A stretch of DNA of 64,000 bases from Hyphomicrobiales bacterium (lineage in GTDB: Bacteria > Pseudomonadota > Alphaproteobacteria > Rhizobiales > Rhizobiaceae), in NCBI GenBank assembly GCA_900471815.1, contig UICE01000003.1:395558-459557 (forward strand), in the 5' to 3' direction. Position numbers and translations under genes: made by a program. Below are positions 22,725-30,985 of this stretch, in pieces; within the stretch, counting starts at the first letter, position 1, and each line of letters begins with the position of its first letter. The notes under the pieces were generated by a model, which was not told the origin of the DNA, did no database searches, and saw only the letters and a program-made list of their open reading frames with translations.

Positions 22725-23357
22725 TTAGTCTTTGAGTTCAAGCGGAAAGGGTGTGGGCTCCCAGTATTTTTCGAGCTTGAGATTCTTGATCATGAAAGCT
22801 TGTTTTTCTTGTAGATTCATCAACAAGGCTGCCCGATCACGAGATATCAGCGCATTGTAGTAGTCTGGTTTCCTACCCAGCTGACCACTTGTAATGCCTT
22901 CTTCAACAAAAGAAATTGCAAGATCAAGATCACCGTTCGCTAAGGCGGCTATTGCGCGCAGACTGGCATTTCGAAGAAAATACCAGGAGTTTTCAGGATC
23001 ATTGCTACGGTGGGTTACATAGTCATCTATAGAGTTTATTCGGCGCAGTTCTGGTAAGGCCTCCTCAATGATATTGCGCATGAGCTCGATAGATTTCAGG
23101 TCGCGGATGTCCCATAAACGTTGATGTATGTAGAGAAGACGTCCTCCGCTTAAAGGCCAATGATTCAACCCGAGAAATGATAGTGTAACCGCTGTGTCTA
23201 CCACAAAAATATTGGGGTTGGATCGCCGATCTATACAGATAAAGCGGAGAACATTGCGTACCGGTGTCAAAACCAGCATGCGTCCAAGGAGCGCCAGATC
23301 GGAATGGCGCTCCAGCAAGGGCATTATGGCCTGTTTCACATGTGCGGCTGTTGTCAA
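22725..23357 (-). CDS. partner protein of the nuclease-like gene, possible immunity protein
   Basis: 210-residue soluble protein with no family I recognise; helical in appearance, with a C-terminal part resembling tetratricopeptide-like helices (ALANGDLDLAISFVEEG). It starts at a TTG (23357) that overlaps the upstream gene's TGA by four bases, so it is translated by coupling. Composition is AT-rich compared with pepP and prmA. A small protein tied to a nuclease-like gene fits an immunity or antidote role, but this is inference; it might also be a regulator or chaperone. Confidence 0.7.
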   Translation of the reverse strand: MTTAAHVKQAIMPLLERHSDLALLGRMLVLTPVRNVLRFICIDRRSNPNIFVVDTAVTLSFLGLNHWPLSGGRLLYIHQRLWDIRDLKSIELMRNIIEEALPELRRINSIDDYVTHRSNDPENSWYFLRNASLRAIAALANGDLDLAISFVEEGITSGQLGRKPDYYNALISRDRAALLMNLQEKQAFMIKNLKLEKYWEPTPFPLELKD

Positions 23358-24406
23358 TAATCTAGCTCAGGTTGGATTGGGATAATGAAGATGCGGTATG
23401 GTCCTGAAAAATTCTTTTGCACAGATTGGCCGATCTCTACCATTCTAGCGGGTGTGAGACCTTTTTTGCCCGCTTTGAGATCGTAAACGCAAACAACACC
23501 ATTTTTAACCTTCTCGAGGATATCGAGGCGTAGTGATGCTGGAAGACCATATCTTACACCATTTTCTCCGTAATTATTTTCCGACAGTTCCTCAGCATAC
23601 TTTAAGAATGATCGTTCGGGTATTAGACGTCCGTTGTAGTTGCGGACAATATTATCCTTGAGAATCGTATGCATTCTTGTGCCGAATTCCGCTGCGGAAC
23701 GATAGTCTGATATCTTTCCTGCTGCCCGAGCTGCCAGATTCACTTGTGTCTGAACTGCCTTATATAGTGGGCAGGCTCCCTCAACCTGTTCACGCAACAT
23801 AGGTACCACGACTTTTTCCAGTTTGGGCCCTTCGCCTGGCTTAAACTCGTGGGGTGTAAAGTGTAGTGCGGGAACAATACTCTTTGGTGCATTTTGGAGC
23901 AACCAATTGTAGCGGTCCAAAGCCTCCTGGGTTGTACCCCGGAATGATGAATTCAATGGGTCTGTGTCAGGTAACTGGCGCAATATTTCGGCAGCAATTG
24001 CAGGACCGCCGCTTCTACCTGTCTGACGTCCCGATCTAAAGTCCGGCATAGGCTTGATCGGCTGCTGCGTATCTGCCCTTGGCCTAACTCCTGAAAAGTC
24101 AACTTTCATTGGTTTTACATTCTGATCATGCGGCAGTGATGATCCACCATTGCCATTTGTCCATTGCCCTCCGTCTGAATGGCCTGCAGGCACGCGCGGC
24201 TGATTGGCATTGAATTTCCGTTCAGCTGCTTCGAGAAAGCGTAACCGTGACTTGCGAGAATCGAGCCCCAACTCAAGCTGGCGAATTTGCATGCGGGGAA
24301 AGGTATTAAGTGGAGCCAGCCGCATATGTTTAAGATTGGCGCTATCTGCTGCGACTTGGTTTCTGAGGTGGTGGATTTCAGTCAGATAGGGAAATAATGC
24401 GCTCAT
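23354..24406 (-). CDS. putative PD-(D/E)XK nuclease-domain protein (polymorphic-toxin-like)
   Basis: 350-residue protein. Residues 68-83 hold NQPRVPAGHSDGGQWT, a motif I recall from many rhizobial accessory proteins, placed before a low-complexity linker (to about 140). The C-terminal part has EFGTRMHTILKD (about residue 245), LRLDIL (Asp near 295) and VYDLKAG (Asp 309, Lys 311), a spacing that fits the D...DxK core of PD-(D/E)XK nucleases. No signal peptide or membrane helix. The ATG at 24406 has GAGGA nine bases upstream. AT-rich compared with neighbours, suggesting transfer. Overlaps its partner gene. Function and target are inferred. Confidence 0.65.
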   Translation of the reverse strand: MSALFPYLTEIHHLRNQVAADSANLKHMRLAPLNTFPRMQIRQLELGLDSRKSRLRFLEAAERKFNANQPRVPAGHSDGGQWTNGNGGSSLPHDQNVKPMKVDFSGVRPRADTQQPIKPMPDFRSGRQTGRSGGPAIAAEILRQLPDTDPLNSSFRGTTQEALDRYNWLLQNAPKSIVPALHFTPHEFKPGEGPKLEKVVVPMLREQVEGACPLYKAVQTQVNLAARAAGKISDYRSAAEFGTRMHTILKDNIVRNYNGRLIPERSFLKYAEELSENNYGENGVRYGLPASLRLDILEKVKNGVVCVYDLKAGKKGLTPARMVEIGQSVQKNFSGPYRIFIIPIQPELDY

Positions 24407-24427
24407 GAAATAAATCCTCGTTAAAGG

Positions 24428-24459
24428 TATATATTCCTATAACGAGATAAAGATGTCAA
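24428..24459 (-). promoter_or_regulatory. candidate promoter of the nuclease/partner pair
   Basis: On the minus strand TTGACA (24459-24454) is followed by the TATA-rich stretch at about 24436-24428, 17-20 bases away, ahead of the ATG at 24406. The spacing is imperfect, so this is a candidate only. It suggests the pair is expressed independently of prmA. Confidence 0.4.
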
Positions 24460-24488
24460 TTATACCAAAGAAGCATTTAGCCCATGGG

Positions 24489-25364
24489 TTAGTAAGTTGC
24501 GCGCGCTTTCAAATGCAGCGTTACCCAGCCCTCGCGGCGGAGGGTCTTCACGTGGAAAAGCCCCTGCACACGATAGGCGGCGAGTACTTTTTCGCGTTGG
24601 GTTTCCAGAATACCCGAAAGGATCAGCGAGCCGCCCCAGCCAAGATGTTTGCGCATTTCGGGCGCGAGCATCATCAATGGCCGTGCCAGAATATTGGCGA
24701 CAATCAGGTCGAAGGGCGCCGAACCGCGCATCGCCGGATGATGGAAGCCGGTAGCTGTTTCGGTGCGAACCCGCGAAGCAACACCGTTCTTCACCACGTT
24801 TTCCCGTGCAACAGCAACAGCGACAGGATCGATATCTGTCGCCAGAACGGGAATAGGCGCGAGCTTTGCAATGCCGATGGCCAGAACCGCACTTCCTGTT
24901 CCCAGATCAAGCGCATTTCGTGGGTGTTCGCGGCGGATCACTTCGCCGATCATATCAAGACAGCCGGATGTCGTGCCGTGGTGGCCGGTGCCAAAGGCCT
25001 GCCCGGCATCGATTTCAATGCCGAGATCATTGATACGGCGCTTGTGGCGGTCATGTGAGCCATGCACAAAGAATCGCCCGGCGCGCACCGGCTTCAAGCC
25101 TTCCAGCGAATGCGCAACCCAATCAATATCAGGTACCTGTTCGCGCTCGACGGGCCAATTCTTGCCAACGGTGTCGATCATGCGAGTTTCAATTTCTTCC
25201 GGTTCAAACGTATAGACCGAAACTTCATATATCTCGCGATCCTCATCGATCTCCGCTGAGGAGATTGGCAGGCCATCATCTTCGAAAGCATTTTCCAGCA
25301 AGATAAACAGCCGCTCGGCTTCGGCCTTGCCGGCAGTAATGAAAAGGCGGGTCTGGGTCGTCAT
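24489..25364 (-). CDS. prmA: ribosomal protein L11 methyltransferase
   Basis: SAM-dependent methyltransferase that modifies ribosomal protein L11. 291 residues from the ATG at 25364 (a longer start at 25388 is possible). Seen: [12 protein letters not shown] near residue 140, the SAM motif [13 protein letters not shown] near residue 165, and the acidic ATDIDP following, then the motif [12 protein letters not shown]. The family call is firm. The gene is divergent from the acetyltransferase gene and upstream of the nuclease-like pair. Confidence 0.95.
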   Translation of the reverse strand: MTTQTRLFITAGKAEAERLFILLENAFEDDGLPISSAEIDEDREIYEVSVYTFEPEEIETRMIDTVGKNWPVEREQVPDIDWVAHSLEGLKPVRAGRFFVHGSHDRHKRRINDLGIEIDAGQAFGTGHHGTTSGCLDMIGEVIRREHPRNALDLGTGSAVLAIGIAKLAPIPVLATDIDPVAVAVARENVVKNGVASRVRTETATGFHHPAMRGSAPFDLIVANILARPLMMLAPEMRKHLGWGGSLILSGILETQREKVLAAYRVQGLFHVKTLRREGWVTLHLKARATY

Positions 25365-25478
25365 GGGCGTTTGCTTTCGGAAAGGCATGTGTCGGCTACC
25401 CCTATCAGGATTTTCGCCATAGGCAACGGTGCATCATTTGTGCAAAAGAATTGCACTGACCTGATCCGGGAAACCGCA

Positions 25479-26111
25479 ATGACTGAAATTGATGATCCTC
25501 GCTTTCTCAACCCGCAGCCGCGCATCCATCCGAGCGCGCATCTGAAGGGCGTCAAGCTTGGCAAATATGCGGAAGTGGGCGAGCGCGTCATCCTACGCGA
25601 CGTTACCATGGGGGATTTTTCCTATATTGAGCGTCACAGTGAGGGCATATATGCCGATATTGGCCGGTTCTGCTCCATTGCTCCCAATGTGCGTATCAAC
25701 GCTCTCGAACATCCTATGGAGCGGGTGACAACCCATAAAATCAGCTATCGCCCCAATGAGTTTTTCAAATTTCAGGGCATAGACGCTGATTTTCGTGCGC
25801 GCAGACAAGGCAAGCGCGTCAGCATTGGTCATGATGTATGGATCGGTCATGGCGCGGTTATCATGCCAGCAATTACTATTGGTCATGGCGCGGTCATTGG
25901 TGCCAATGCCGTCGTTACCAAAGATGTCGCGCCCTATATGATCGTAGCTGGTAATCCTGCAAGGCCCATTCGACCGCGCTTTTCCCAAGAGATAGCCATC
26001 CGCCTGATCAAGCTTGCCTGGTGGGATTGGCCGCATACGGTTCTGTTTGATGCAATTGCTGATATCCAGTCACTGAGCATCGAGGATTTTCTCGCCAAGT
26101 GGGAACGTTAG
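25479..26111 (+). CDS. hexapeptide-repeat acetyltransferase, phosphonate-metabolism type
   Basis: Left-handed beta-helix acyltransferase, 210 residues from the ATG at 25479. The hexapeptide pattern runs from about residue 20 to 165, with the catalytic-type His in GHDVWIGHGAVIMP and GNPARPIRPRF near the end. The C-terminus (WWDWPHTVLFDAIADIQSLS) resembles the phosphonate-linked family TIGR03308. No phn genes are seen nearby, so a role in phosphonate use is inferred. An internal upstream start at 25371 is unlikely. Confidence 0.85.
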   Translation: MTEIDDPRFLNPQPRIHPSAHLKGVKLGKYAEVGERVILRDVTMGDFSYIERHSEGIYADIGRFCSIAPNVRINALEHPMERVTTHKISYRPNEFFKFQGIDADFRARRQGKRVSIGHDVWIGHGAVIMPAITIGHGAVIGANAVVTKDVAPYMIVAGNPARPIRPRFSQEIAIRLIKLAWWDWPHTVLFDAIADIQSLSIEDFLAKWER

Positions 26112-26197
26112 CGGTCCATCCTCGTTCTGGTTGCATTCCACCTGCTCAGTCCCCAACTGAGGCTTATGAGTTCTGCCACAATTTTCTGGAGATTTCG

Positions 26198-26680
26198 ATG
26201 AAGCGTAGTCTTGCTGCCCTGGCTCTTTTGGCCGCCTCTATATTGCCCTCCCATGCGGAAGAGGTGGGTAAAGTCGGCGTCGATTGGCTGGGCAATGATA
26301 TTGTCATTGATGCTGTGACGGATCCGAAAGTGCAGGGCGTCACCTGCCATCTCGCCTCGTTCTCACGCGGCGTCATTGATCGGCTGCAAAAGGGGAACTG
26401 GTTCGAAGATCCGTCCAATGCCTCTATTTCATGCCAGCAGACTGGTCCGGTCGTGATCGGTGATATTGAACTGGATGAGGGCGGCGAACGCGTGTTTTCG
26501 GAGCGCACCAGCCTGATATGGAAGAAGCTCATTATCACCCGCATTTATGACAAGGCGAACAACACGCTGATTTATCTGGCTCACGCCAGTCAGGTTCAGG
26601 ATGGTTCGGCCAAAACATCCATATCCACAATCCCGCTATTTGCAGGCAATGCTACCTGGACAAAGGGCAAGCCGGAATAA
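26198..26680 (+). CDS. creA: CreA family protein, exported
   Basis: 160-residue protein with a short signal peptide (MKRSLAALALLAASILPSHA) followed by the CreA domain (VGVDWLGNDIVIDAVTDPKVQGVTCHLAS). Likely periplasmic. The ATG at 26198 has GGAG upstream and begins the signal peptide, so the longer frame from 26099 is rejected. CreA is conserved in proteobacteria but its role is unknown. Confidence 0.9.
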   Translation: MKRSLAALALLAASILPSHAEEVGKVGVDWLGNDIVIDAVTDPKVQGVTCHLASFSRGVIDRLQKGNWFEDPSNASISCQQTGPVVIGDIELDEGGERVFSERTSLIWKKLIITRIYDKANNTLIYLAHASQVQDGSAKTSISTIPLFAGNATWTKGKPE

Positions 26681-26695
26681 TCAGAAAACCTGAAA

Positions 26696-26722
26696 GGTGC
26701 CGCTACAAGCGGCATCTTTTTC
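26696..26722 (+). terminator. terminator after creA
   Basis: A 9-bp stem (GGTGCCGCT 26696-26704 with AGCGGCATC 26708-26716, one G-T pair), a three-base loop, then TTTTT. Clear factor-independent terminator. Confidence 0.85.
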
Positions 26723-26784
26723 ATTGACGAATAGGAATTAAAACTTATTATATGGATACTCATATTGTTTTGAGGAATTTTTTC

Positions 26785-27408
26785 ATGAATTTCGCGGTTA
26801 AAAGCCACAGACTACATGTCGGATCCAGTGCGATTCCCTTCATCCCATCGCCCAATATTGGTGGGCAGCTTTCCCCAAAATTTCTGATCATTCACTATAC
26901 GGCCAGCGGTCCTGACTCGGATATTGCCAGCTATTTCGCTAGAAAATCGGCTAATGTTTCGGCCCATCTAGTTATCCGTCGTGACGGGACTGTAAAGCAA
27001 TGTGTTCCATTCAACAGGGTGGCGTGGCACGCGGGCAAAAGCCAATGGACTGGGAAAAATGGCGTGCTCTATTCCGGCTTGAACAATTCCTCGATCGGCA
27101 TGGAAATGGAAAATTGGGGGCCACTCAAGAAAATTGAGGACCGCTGGATTTCATGGACGGGCGTTGATGTTGTTCGTTCCAAAATTATCGAGGCGCGCCA
27201 TAAATTCGGTGTGCCGGATTGTGGCTGGGAGGTTTTCACCAAGGCGCAGATTAAAACAGCGCAAGCGGCAGCGCGGGCAATCTGCGCCGCCTATAAGATC
27301 CAAGATATCATGGGCCATGACGATATTGCCCCCGGGCGCAAATCAGACCCCGGACCCGCTTGGGACATGGCAGCGTTCAAAACGAAGGTTGGTTTGGTCA
27401 GTCTCTAG
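26785..27408 (+). CDS. N-acetylmuramoyl-L-alanine amidase, endolysin-like
   Basis: Zinc amidase of the Amidase_2/AmpD fold that cuts between MurNAc and L-alanine in peptidoglycan. 207 residues from the ATG at 26785 (GAGGA eight bases before). The zinc-ligand pattern is visible: IIHYTAS near residue 36, WHAGKS near residue 80, and MGHDDIAPGRKSDPG near residue 180. No signal peptide, so it may be cytoplasmic or a phage relic released by lysis. It sits in a short stretch with repeats and a toxin-antitoxin pair, which suggests a remnant of a mobile element. Confidence 0.85.
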   Translation: MNFAVKSHRLHVGSSAIPFIPSPNIGGQLSPKFLIIHYTASGPDSDIASYFARKSANVSAHLVIRRDGTVKQCVPFNRVAWHAGKSQWTGKNGVLYSGLNNSSIGMEMENWGPLKKIEDRWISWTGVDVVRSKIIEARHKFGVPDCGWEVFTKAQIKTAQAAARAICAAYKIQDIMGHDDIAPGRKSDPGPAWDMAAFKTKVGLVSL

Positions 27409-27508
27409 AGCGTTCTGCGCTCTGATAGATTCAAAACGACGCTCTAAGTCTTTGTTTTTACGCAATTCCGGACGGAAAACTGCTACACACTTTTCCGGGA
27501 ATTGCTCT
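27407..27508. repeat. two-hairpin intergenic repeat bounded by AGAGC and GCTCT
   Basis: Begins within the amidase stop codon. AGAGCG (27407-27412) pairs with CGCTCT (27440-27445); a second hairpin pairs CAATTCC...GGAAAA (27463-27479) with TTTTCCGGGAATTG (27491-27504). The outer ends AGAGC and GCTCT are inverse copies. It resembles a dispersed Brucellaceae/Ochrobactrum repeat as I recall it. It lies between the amidase and the toxin-antitoxin pair. Confidence 0.75.
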
Positions 27509-27599
27509 AATCGTAGCAATTGCTTGTTTGGGCATTTCGAAAAGGTACAGTGGGATAATTGAAGTCTATTGCATTTTATAGCTATTGGTAATAATTGTA

Positions 27600-27851
27600 A
27601 TGAGAAATATTGCATATAGCAAAGAATCGTCGCAGTTGCTGCGACGAATCCCGAAGAACGAAGCTGAAAAAATTATGAGGAAAATCCGTGCTTATGCGGA
27701 TGATCCTGCAAGTTTGAAAAATAATGTGAAAACCTTGCAGGGCTTGGGGCTAAAGCGCCTTCGGGTTGGTGAGTGGCGCGTTATTTTTGATGAGGATGGA
27801 AACGTGCTTACAATCGTTAAAATCGGCCCGCGGAGTAGTGTCTATGATTGA
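27600..27851 (+). CDS. RelE/HigB-type toxin
   Basis: 83-residue basic protein of the RelE/ParE superfamily, probably an mRNA-cutting ribosome-dependent toxin. The family pattern is visible: RRIPKNEAEKIMRKI, LKRLRVGEWRVIFDEDGNVLTIVKIGPRSSVYD, with Arg and Tyr near the end. The ATG at 27600 is chosen over an upstream start at 27585. It overlaps the downstream antitoxin gene by 8 bases or ends seven bases before its alternative start, so the two form one unit with toxin first, as in higBA. Confidence 0.87.
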   Translation: MRNIAYSKESSQLLRRIPKNEAEKIMRKIRAYADDPASLKNNVKTLQGLGLKRLRVGEWRVIFDEDGNVLTIVKIGPRSSVYD

Positions 27852-28281
27852 GGCAAAAATGGGTGAATTGAAGGTAAGCTATATAATGCCTCCGGGCAGT
27901 GATCAGCGTTATGCGATGATTTCAGAAGACGATTTTCTCGCTTTGAAAGCAATTGTCACCCGTTTGGATGATGTCTCGCTTGGCAAAGATAGTCATTCCA
28001 TAAAGGAACTTGTGGAAGCATTGAACATTCGAGATGCTATCGCAAGGGGCGATGAAGAGACATTTCCCGAAGATGTGGTGTTCGCTCTCGTGCAAGGTGA
28101 GAACCCGGTAAGAGTTTTCCGGAAGTGGCGCGGCATGACAGCTGTGGCGCTGTCGCAGGCAGCAGGAATTTCGCAACCATATCTTTCCGAAATTGAAAAT
28201 GGTTCAAAAGATGGATCATTATCAGTGATGAAACGTATTGCGACGATATTAAATGTGACACTTGATGATTTGGCAGGATAA
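27844..28281 (+). CDS. XRE-family antitoxin
   Basis: 145-residue protein with a C-terminal Cro/CI-type helix-turn-helix (ALSQAAGISQPYLSEIENG, about residues 105-123) and an N-terminal part of unknown fold. Start either ATG 27844 (overlapping the toxin stop) or ATG 27859, which has GAGG five bases before. Antitoxins of this type bind the toxin and repress their own operon. It ends five bases from the convergent uvrD stop. Confidence 0.85.
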   Translation: MIEAKMGELKVSYIMPPGSDQRYAMISEDDFLALKAIVTRLDDVSLGKDSHSIKELVEALNIRDAIARGDEETFPEDVVFALVQGENPVRVFRKWRGMTAVALSQAAGISQPYLSEIENGSKDGSLSVMKRIATILNVTLDDLAG

Positions 28282-28285
28282 TCGT

Positions 28286-30727
28286 TCAAATCCCCTTCAC
28301 GAAACTATCCAGCACGCGTTTTTGTCCGGCCTTGTCGAAGTCGATCGTCAGCTTGTTGCCTTCGATGGATGAGACATTGCCATTGCCGAATTTGATATGG
28401 AATACACGGTCGCCAACATCGAAATTTGATGGCGTTTCACTGACGGATTTGGCGACGAGTTCGCCATCAATCATGCGTCCTTTAACCGAGCCGCGCCCTG
28501 CGCCATGGCCGGAATCCGTCTCGCCATAGCCTATTCGCTCCACACGTGCGCCCGAGCGCGAGCCCCAATTATTGCGTGTGGCGTCAGAACGGTTCTGCTG
28601 GGCTCTTTGCCAACCGGGCGTTGAGTAGCTGTTTTCAAAAGGATCGGCGCGATCAAAGCGCGACTGGCCATAGCCTCCGCGCCCGCCATATCCACCATAG
28701 CTATCGCCACCGGCGATTACTTCGACATGCGCTTCGGGGAGTTCTTCAAGGAAGCGGGAAGGGATGGTGGATTGCCACAGACCATGGATACGGCGGTTGG
28801 AAACAAACCAGATATGCAGGTTTTTCTTGGCACGGGTAAGCCCGACATAGGCAAGACGGCGTTCTTCTTCCAGCCCGGAGCGTCCACCTTCATCCAGCGC
28901 ACGCTGATGCGGAAACAGACCTTCCTCCCAGCCAGGAAGAATGACCGTTTCAAACTCCAGCCCTTTTGCCGAGTGCAGCGTCATGATGTTTACAGCATCG
29001 AGATTTTCGTTCTGCTCAGCATCCATGACCAGCGCGACATGCTCAAGGAAAGAGCGCAGTGATTCATATTCTTCCATAGAGCGGATAAGCTCTTTAAGGT
29101 TTTCGAGGCGACCCGGCGCTTCGGCTGAGCGGTCTGCCTGCCACATGGCGGTATAACCGGATTCGTCGAGAATCTTTTCCGCCAGTTCCGTGTGGGGTAC
29201 GGAATCAATTTGCGACTGCCAACGCCGGAAATTTTCCACCACTTCGCGTAAAGCCGAGCGCGGCTTGGGCTTCAACTCCTCAGTTTCAACAAGATCTGCG
29301 GCTGCATCAAGCATGCCGATGTCCTTGGCGCGGGCATAATCATGCACCTGCCGGATTGCAGCTTCGCCAAGACCGCGCTTGGGATTATTGATAATGCGCT
29401 CCAGCGCCAGATCGTCGGAACCCTGCGCAACAACGCGGAAATAGGCCAGTGCATCGCGTATTTCCATGCGCTCGTAAAAGCGTGGACCACCGACAACGCG
29501 GTAATTCAGACCTAGCGTGACAAAGCGGTCTTCAAACTCGCGCATCTGAAAGGAAGCGCGCACAAGAATGGCAATATCATTGAGATTGTGGCCTTTGCGC
29601 TGCGCTTGTTCGATCTCTTCGCCGACTGCCCGAGCCTCTTCCTCGGAATCCCAGCCGGCATGCACATTGACCTTGGCATCTTCCGGGTTTGGGGCATCGG
29701 TGAAAAGCGTTTTGCCAAGCCGTCCCTCATTATGGGAAATGAGATGCGATGCGGTGCCAAGAATATGCGCGGTAGAGCGATAATTGCGCTCCAACCGGAT
29801 CACGACTGCGCCCGGGAAATCCTTTTCGAAGCGTAGAATATTGTCTACCTCTGCCCCGCGCCAGCCATAGATCGACTGGTCATCATCGCCGACACAGCAG
29901 ACATTCTTCGAACCCTGTGCGATGAGGCGCAGCCACATATATTGCGCGGTATTGGTGTCTTGATACTCGTCGACGAGAATATAGCGGAACTTGGCGTGAT
30001 ATTCCTTGAGGATATCGGGATAGGCGCGGAACATCCGGATTGGATGGCATAGCAAATCGCCAAAATCGCAGGCATTCAATGTTTTCAGACGGTTCTGGTA
30101 GGCGGTGTAAAGTTCGCGGCCCTTACCATTGGCAAACGACCGGGCATCGCCTTCAGCAATTTCGGAGGGTCCGAGCCCTTTGTTCTTCCAGCCATCAATC
30201 ATCAGCGCAAATTGCTTGGCGGGCCAGCGCTTGTCGTCCAGCCCTTCCGCCTGAATGATCTGCTTGATCAGCCTTATGACATCATCCGTATCCAGAATGG
30301 TGAAATCGGAGCGCAACCCCACGAGTTCCGCATGGCGGCGCAATAGCTTGACGCCGATGGAGTGGAACGTGCCGAGCCATGGCATGCCTTCGACAGCACC
30401 GCCGACGAGAACGCCAATGCGCTCCTTCATCTCGCGTGCTGCTTTATTCGTGAAGGTGACGGCGAGTATCTGGCTTGGCCAAGCTTTGCCGAGCGAAAGG
30501 ATATGCGCAATACGGGAAGTCAGAACCCGTGTTTTGCCAGTGCCAGCACCAGCCAGAACGAGTACAGGCCCTTCGGTGGTTTCAACCGCCAGTCGCTGTT
30601 CGGGGTTAAGTCCATTGAGATAAGGTGGTGCACTACGCGCCTGCATGGCGCGTGCAGCTATGCCCGAAGGCTGGCGGGGCGCATCAGGTTCGTCGAAAAA
30701 CGGAATATCGTCAGGTAATCCAGACAT
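28286..30727 (-). CDS. uvrD: ATP-dependent DNA helicase UvrD/PcrA
   Basis: Superfamily 1A 3'-5' helicase for nucleotide excision and mismatch repair. 813 residues from the ATG at 30727. Motifs: Walker A LAGAGTGKTR near residue 60, motif II VDEYQDTN near residue 255, motif III QSIYGWRGA, motif IV, and motif VI VGLTRAKKNLHIW near residue 655. A glycine/arginine-rich tail (about 690-760) precedes the C-terminal UvrD Tudor-like end (VGDRVFHIKFGNG). The family is firm. Confidence 0.96.
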   Translation of the reverse strand: MSGLPDDIPFFDEPDAPRQPSGIAARAMQARSAPPYLNGLNPEQRLAVETTEGPVLVLAGAGTGKTRVLTSRIAHILSLGKAWPSQILAVTFTNKAAREMKERIGVLVGGAVEGMPWLGTFHSIGVKLLRRHAELVGLRSDFTILDTDDVIRLIKQIIQAEGLDDKRWPAKQFALMIDGWKNKGLGPSEIAEGDARSFANGKGRELYTAYQNRLKTLNACDFGDLLCHPIRMFRAYPDILKEYHAKFRYILVDEYQDTNTAQYMWLRLIAQGSKNVCCVGDDDQSIYGWRGAEVDNILRFEKDFPGAVVIRLERNYRSTAHILGTASHLISHNEGRLGKTLFTDAPNPEDAKVNVHAGWDSEEEARAVGEEIEQAQRKGHNLNDIAILVRASFQMREFEDRFVTLGLNYRVVGGPRFYERMEIRDALAYFRVVAQGSDDLALERIINNPKRGLGEAAIRQVHDYARAKDIGMLDAAADLVETEELKPKPRSALREVVENFRRWQSQIDSVPHTELAEKILDESGYTAMWQADRSAEAPGRLENLKELIRSMEEYESLRSFLEHVALVMDAEQNENLDAVNIMTLHSAKGLEFETVILPGWEEGLFPHQRALDEGGRSGLEEERRLAYVGLTRAKKNLHIWFVSNRRIHGLWQSTIPSRFLEELPEAHVEVIAGGDSYGGYGGRGGYGQSRFDRADPFENSYSTPGWQRAQQNRSDATRNNWGSRSGARVERIGYGETDSGHGAGRGSVKGRMIDGELVAKSVSETPSNFDVGDRVFHIKFGNGNVSSIEGNKLTIDFDKAGQKRVLDSFVKGI

Positions 30728-30985
30728 TTGAACCCAATGTAGTGATTCGGTACCGAAAAACCAGAAAAATGCGATACAAAAAGAGAACAATTGCAATTAG
30801 CCCCCCACTTTCAATTGAAGTGGGCGGTTGAAATATCAAGTCAGGATATTGCGTCACTCGATTTATGAGCCTACCCATTTTGATTAATGACTCGTGACTT
30901 CAAGGTTTTGACAGCCGATGGCAACATTCGTCGCCTCATGTCAGGATCATCTGGTTTTGATTGAGATCGGAAAGGGACTTTCCTC

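Noticed and set aside
24453-25058. 201-residue frame opposite prmA
   Set aside because: Antisense to a clear methyltransferase gene with the SAM motif; no motif of its own.
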